Source: JBQTIY01 sp052387675
GTDB lineage: Bacteria > Planctomycetota > B15-G4
Length of the DNA stretch: 64,000 bases
Reading direction: 5' to 3'
Assembly (NCBI GenBank): GCA_052387675.1
Contig: JBQTIY010000002.1
Coordinates: 124,001 to 188,000, forward strand
In this document: positions 60,548-64,000 of the stretch, piece by piece
How the letters are laid out: each line of letters opens with the position of its first letter
How positions within the stretch are numbered: the first letter of the stretch is position 1
Made by a program: the position numbers and the translations under genes
The notes under the pieces: model-generated
Told to the model about the DNA's origin: nothing
Databases searched by the model: none
The model's input: only the letters and a program-made list of their open reading frames with translations

Positions 60548-61219
60548 GTGTCAGGCAGCCGGCCCCCACCTCCACGCCTGCGGCTGCTGCTGACCGGCTT
60601 TCGCGCCTTCGGCGGCGAACCGGTCAACCCCAGCGAACAGCTTGTGCGCGATCTGGCCCGGCGGCCACCGCCTGATCCTCGCCTGAGCCTGCACGTCGCC
60701 ATTCTGCCGGTGGATCGCACGCTCTTTCGCCCGGCCCTGCAAGCCGCTCTGCGGCGGCATCGCCCGCAACTGGTCGTTTCCGTGGGACAGGCCACGGGCC
60801 GCGGATTGGTGGAACTGGAGGCCACGGCGCACAACCTCCTCGACTATCGCGGTGAGCGCGACAATGGCGGATTCACGGCGAGTGCGGAGCGGCTGCACGC
60901 GCAGGGGTGCGCCAGAGTGCACTGCCGCTTGCCGCTCGCCGAGTTGGCGGCCGAATTGAGCAACTCCGGCCTGCCGGTGTCGGTCTCCCAGGATGCGGGG
61001 CGGCACCTGTGCAATGCGCTGCTCTATGAACTCCTCGCCGAACACGCCGGCCTACCGGCCTGTTTTGTGCATGTGCCCTTGCTGCCTGAGCAGGCCGCGC
61101 GTCGTGGCCGCGGCGAACCCAGCCTGCCATGGGCCGTTAGCCGGCAGTGCCTGGCGGCCCTGCTGAGCCGTCTGCCCGGTCATCTGCCTTCGGCTCCGAG
61201 GGCGGCCTGCCCGGCCTGA
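60548..61219 (+). CDS. pcp: Pyroglutamyl-peptidase I
   Basis: A 223-residue C15 cysteine peptidase that removes N-terminal pyroglutamate. The family pattern is present: LLTGFRAFGGEPVNPSE, the Glu-containing GQATGRGLVELEATAHN, the catalytic Cys in DAGRHLCNALLYELL and the His in FVHVPLLPEQ. The GTG start at 60548 follows the QueD-like gene by 4 bases. The 3' end overlaps the convergent rarA gene by 83 bases. Confidence 0.93.
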   Translation: MSGSRPPPPRLRLLLTGFRAFGGEPVNPSEQLVRDLARRPPPDPRLSLHVAILPVDRTLFRPALQAALRRHRPQLVVSVGQATGRGLVELEATAHNLLDYRGERDNGGFTASAERLHAQGCARVHCRLPLAELAAELSNSGLPVSVSQDAGRHLCNALLYELLAEHAGLPACFVHVPLLPEQAARRGRGEPSLPWAVSRQCLAALLSRLPGHLPSAPRAACPA

Positions 61220-62540
61220 GTGCGGCGAGCCGCTGCTTCACCTCGGCCTCGTGACCCGCGCCACGCGGCTCGTAGAAGAGCCGGCCCTGCAAGCCTTCGG
61301 GGAGATGCGAACGGGCCGTCGCCGGGCGCGGTTGCCCATGCGGATTTTGATAGCGCGGCGCCGGGCTGGAGGCGCCGGGGCGGCGGCTGGGCGACTGACT
61401 GAGGTCTAGTGGAACCGGCAGGGCGCCCTGCTGCTCCACAGCGGCGCGCGCCGCGAGCGAGGCCTGGTAGATCGCATCCGACTTAGGCGCCAGCGCCAGA
61501 TAGATCGCAGCCTGGACCAGCGCTGCGTCACCCTCGGGCAGGCCCAGAAAGCGCACGGCTTCCAGCGCATCGAGCGCAAAGCCGAGGGCCTGCGGGTCGG
61601 CCAGCCCAATGTCTTCGCTGGCCATGCGCACGAGCCGTCGCGCCACGACCGTGGGGTCCTCACCGGCGCAGAGCAGTCGCTGCACGTAATAGGCCGCAGC
61701 GTCCGGATCGCTGCCCCGCAGCGACTTATGCAGGGCCGAAAGCAAATCGAAGTGACGGTCGCCGCCGCGATCGTGCAGCAGCACGCGCTCGCCTTGTGCC
61801 GCTTCGACATGACTTAGCAGTACGCGGCGTTCGGCCGTCAGGGCGGCGAGTTCGGCGGCGCGTTCGAGCTGATCCAGCAAACGTCGCGCGTCACCGCCGC
61901 TCGCTTGCAGCAGCGCCTGTTCGGCTGCCGGATCGAGGCCCACGACGCGCCCGGCTAGCCCGCGCTCGCCAGCGGACAGTGCGCGGGCGATGAGTTGGCG
62001 CGCGGCAGCCTCGTCCAGTGCGGCCAGCCGCAGGACGCGGCAGCGGCTGAGCAAGGCGGCATTGATGGAAAAGGCTGGATTCTCGGTCGTGGCGCCGATG
62101 AGCGTGAGACGCCCATCCTCGACAGCGTGCAACAGGGCATCCTGCTGCCCCTTGTGAAAGCGGTGAATCTCATCGAGGAAGAGCAGCGTCGCGCGCCGTC
62201 CGGCACCGAGGGCGCCTTCGGCCGTCGCGATGGCTTGGCGCACGTCCTCGACACCCGCACTGACTGCAGACAGCGCGACGAGTTCATAGCCGGCTTCCTG
62301 CGCGAGCACGCGCGCGAGGCTGGTCTTGCCGGTGCCGGGCGGCCCCCAGAGCAGGAGCGAGCCCAGGCGCTGGCGCGCGACTTCGGTTCGCAGCAGACCG
62401 CCCGGCCGCAGCAACTCGGTCTGACCGACGATTTCGCTGAGCGACCGAGGGCGCAGCCGCTCGGCCAGACTCGCGCGCGCTTCGGCGTCGCGACGGCCAG
62501 CTGCCGCGAAGAGCGGATTTTCGATCGCACGCTTGCTCAT
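61137..62540 (-). CDS. rarA: Replication-associated recombination protein RarA (MgsA)
   Basis: A 467-residue AAA+ ATPase acting at stalled forks. RPRSLSEIVGQTELL, Walker A GPPGTGKTS, FLDEIHRFHKGQQDALLHAVEDG (Walker B), TLIGATTENPAF (sensor 1) and the C-terminal RGSDPDAAAYYVQRLL and RMASEDIGLADPQAL are all characteristic. The last 30 residues are Pro/Gly-rich and overlap pcp on the other strand. It belongs to the clamp-loader-like family. Confidence 0.96.
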   Translation of the reverse strand: MSKRAIENPLFAAAGRRDAEARASLAERLRPRSLSEIVGQTELLRPGGLLRTEVARQRLGSLLLWGPPGTGKTSLARVLAQEAGYELVALSAVSAGVEDVRQAIATAEGALGAGRRATLLFLDEIHRFHKGQQDALLHAVEDGRLTLIGATTENPAFSINAALLSRCRVLRLAALDEAAARQLIARALSAGERGLAGRVVGLDPAAEQALLQASGGDARRLLDQLERAAELAALTAERRVLLSHVEAAQGERVLLHDRGGDRHFDLLSALHKSLRGSDPDAAAYYVQRLLCAGEDPTVVARRLVRMASEDIGLADPQALGFALDALEAVRFLGLPEGDAALVQAAIYLALAPKSDAIYQASLAARAAVEQQGALPVPLDLSQSPSRRPGASSPAPRYQNPHGQPRPATARSHLPEGLQGRLFYEPRGAGHEAEVKQRLAALRPGRPPSEPKADDRADGSAGPPGTAG

Positions 62541-62603
62541 GCATTGCTCGACGGGAAGAGGCCCACACTCCTACTATACGGAGCCCTCCCGGAGACCTCC
62601 GAC

Positions 62604-63017
62604 ATGGTGCGCATCGAGATCCGCTACGAAGGACAGTTGCGCTGCGAGGCCGTGCACGGTCCTTCAGGCGCCCGTCTGCTCACCGATGCTCCCGTGGATA
62701 ACCATGGCCGCGGAGCCTCGTTCTCCCCCACCGACCTCCTGGCCACGGCCCTGGGCGCCTGCATGCTCACGATCATGGGCATCGTGGCCGAGCGCCACGC
62801 GATCGACCTGCAGGGGGCCACCGTGCAGGTCGAGAAGGAAATGGTGCAGCAGCCCGTGCGGCGAGTCGGCCGGCTCGCGGTGGCCATTGCCGTGCCGCGC
62901 GACCCGGGCCCTGAGGGTCGCCGTCTGCTCGAGCAGGCGGCGCAGCACTGCCCGGTGCACCAGAGCCTCGGTGCGGAGGTCCGTTGCGACGTGCGCTTTA
63001 GTTGGGGCGCAGCGTAA
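62604..63017 (+). CDS. OsmC-family peroxiredoxin-like protein
   Basis: A 137-residue protein with both OsmC/YhfA cysteines in place: SPTDLLATALGACMLTIMG and QHCPVHQSLG. The early segment RIEIRYEGQLRCEAVHGPSGARLLTDAP is usual for the YhfA-like subgroup. OsmC proteins reduce organic hydroperoxides. GGAG lies 9 bases before the ATG at 62604. It is divergent from rarA. Its 3' end overlaps the convergent membrane-protein gene by 20 bases. Confidence 0.93.
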   Translation: MVRIEIRYEGQLRCEAVHGPSGARLLTDAPVDNHGRGASFSPTDLLATALGACMLTIMGIVAERHAIDLQGATVQVEKEMVQQPVRRVGRLAVAIAVPRDPGPEGRRLLEQAAQHCPVHQSLGAEVRCDVRFSWGAA

Positions 63018-64000
63018 GCCGCGCGATGTTGTTCGCTGAGGTCTTCTGAAAGTCGAGCGCGCCCCGCAGAGCCTGGCGAATCTCGGCGTGCAGCTTGGTC
63101 GCCCCGCGCGGCGGCGGATTCTGGTCCAGATAGACCGGCCGGCCCGCTTGCAACTGCCGCTGGGCGTACTGCAGCACGTGCTGCGGACTGCACACCGCTC
63201 CGTCGAGTTCCCGCCGCGCGGCTTGCTCGACAACCGGGCTGACGTGGGGTCCCAGGTAGAGCACTGAGCGCAACGGATGTCCCTCTCTCACGACGCCTTC
63301 GGCCAGACCAGGGTCGGCGGTCGTGATGAGCACGGCCGACTCCTCGAAGTCTTGCGAGGCCACCGCTAAGACGTCGTGATGTGCGATCGCATTGAGTTCG
63401 GTTTCGGTGGGCGGCAGCTCGTGGGCCAGGCTCCACGCCAGCAGCGCTGCACACAGACAGAGCGCCAGCCAGCCGCGACGCGGTCCGGCCACGCTGGTCA
63501 GGCCCACACCGGCCAACGCGGCGGTGAGCGGCACGCCCGGCAGCAGGTAGTTCGTGGAGCGAAAGGAGTACAGGCCGAGAAACACACCTTGAAAGAGCAG
63601 CGTGAGGACGGCCAAACGGGCCAGCCGCGCAGCGCGCTGATCCACTTGGCGCCGGCTCCAAACGACGAAGAGCCCGACGAGTGCGGCGGCAGCCATCCAG
63701 GAAGTCTGCAGGTCTGAGAAGCCGGCCAAGGCACGCGTCAAAACCCAGCGCTCTGCGGGGCGGTTCGGCGCACCCTCGGGCCAGAAGAGATTGCGCCACG
63801 AGAAGCCGAGTTCGTGCCCCCACACGGCGTAGCCCGTGGTCAGCGGCCCGCCGTAAACCCAGGTGTTGTGCAGGGCCACGAGCAATGCGCCGGCCGCCAG
63901 GCCCGCGCTGAGCTGCAGCAACCGAGGCATCCGCTCACGGCCGCCTCGTGCGGCGCCCAGCAACTCCGCCGCGAAGAGCGCCGCCGGAAACGTGAGATTT
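62998..64000 (-). CDS. Polytopic membrane protein, 5'-truncated by window edge
   Basis: The frame is still open at the right edge, so only the C-terminal 333 residues are seen. They contain about five hydrophobic helices (for example FAAELLGAARGG... LAAGALLVALHNTWVYGG) followed by a soluble tail with TTADPGLAEGVVREGH and VYLDQNPPPRG. The layout recalls GT-C glycosyltransferases such as ArnT/PMT, but the catalytic N-terminal loop lies outside the window. Function is unproven. Confidence 0.75.
   Translation of the reverse strand, partial: NLTFPAALFAAELLGAARGGRERMPRLLQLSAGLAAGALLVALHNTWVYGGPLTTGYAVWGHELGFSWRNLFWPEGAPNRPAERWVLTRALAGFSDLQTSWMAAAALVGLFVVWSRRQVDQRAARLARLAVLTLLFQGVFLGLYSFRSTNYLLPGVPLTAALAGVGLTSVAGPRRGWLALCLCAALLAWSLAHELPPTETELNAIAHHDVLAVASQDFEESAVLITTADPGLAEGVVREGHPLRSVLYLGPHVSPVVEQAARRELDGAVCSPQHVLQYAQRQLQAGRPVYLDQNPPPRGATKLHAEIRQALRGALDFQKTSANNIARLTLRPN

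Noticed and set aside
61995..62603. Upstream extension of the OsmC gene
   Set aside because: It overlaps rarA on the other strand; the ATG at 62604 with GGAG upstream gives the family length.

Overview
The window is a densely coded stretch of high-GC bacterial chromosome (about two thirds G+C by eye) with about 57 protein genes, three tRNAs and a tmRNA. No stretch longer than 254 bases lacks a gene. There is no CRISPR array, insertion sequence, prophage or rRNA. GTG starts are common, and neighbouring genes often share 4 bases (GTGA or ATGA). Peptidoglycan genes (ddl, dapB), a eukaryote-type UDP-sugar pyrophosphorylase, a large secreted beta-propeller protein, many lipoproteins, a multihaem cytochrome and GldFG-like ABC genes suggest Planctomycetota or a neighbouring high-GC lineage. 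That placement is inference; no marker was compared.

Layout. 1-4209: C-terminal part of a very large secreted protein. 4226-10103: ubiE, a CPBP membrane protein, ubiX, ubiA-type prenyltransferase, holA and mutL, mostly coupled by overlaps, combining quinone synthesis with DNA replication and repair. 10100-12762: a secreted protein divergent from a TMTC-like membrane/TPR protein. 12775-13788: tRNA-Leu(CAG), smpB and ssrA (tmRNA), a trans-translation block. 13884-17309: a four-gene overlapping operon (HEAT-like lipoprotein, DUF366, flippase-like protein, PfkB kinase). 17497-21481: recA and alaS. 21587-27156: rpmF, plsX, fabH, fabD, fabG, acpP and fabF, a classical type II fatty-acid cluster. 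27158-30308: UDP-sugar pyrophosphorylase, ddl and dapB, feeding cell-wall precursors. 30366-30856: tRNA-Leu(CAA) and tRNA-Val(CAC) around a small membrane protein.

30938-43327 is more accessory: a sulfatase-fold lipoprotein without the sulfatase motif, a secreted lysine-rich protein, a Nat-type ABC exporter, a lipoprotein fusing a degenerate 5'-nucleotidase-like domain to four CxxCH motifs, a histidine kinase, a polytopic membrane protein, rsmJ, an M20 peptidase and a TetR regulator. 43324-48020 is a GldA/F/G plus DUF4340 ABC operon. 48103-52611 is a minus-strand operon (SDR, PHP lipoprotein, UspA, SprT-like, cutA). 52726-64000 holds a DUF885 peptidase, an EgtB/SenA-like enzyme, a CHASE-GGDEF cyclase, a DUF2270 protein, pilT, a cysteine-less QueD/PTPS homologue, pyroglutamyl peptidase, rarA, OsmC and a membrane protein cut off by the right edge.

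Most genes are housekeeping. No wholly new multi-gene system can be shown. The best leads are single proteins with altered catalytic motifs: the pseudo-phosphoesterase/tetrahaem fusion, the cysteine-less PTPS homologue, the EgtB-like protein with changed iron ligands and the MutL with an altered endonuclease motif. The uncharacterised DUF366/flippase/PfkB operon is the best multi-gene lead.
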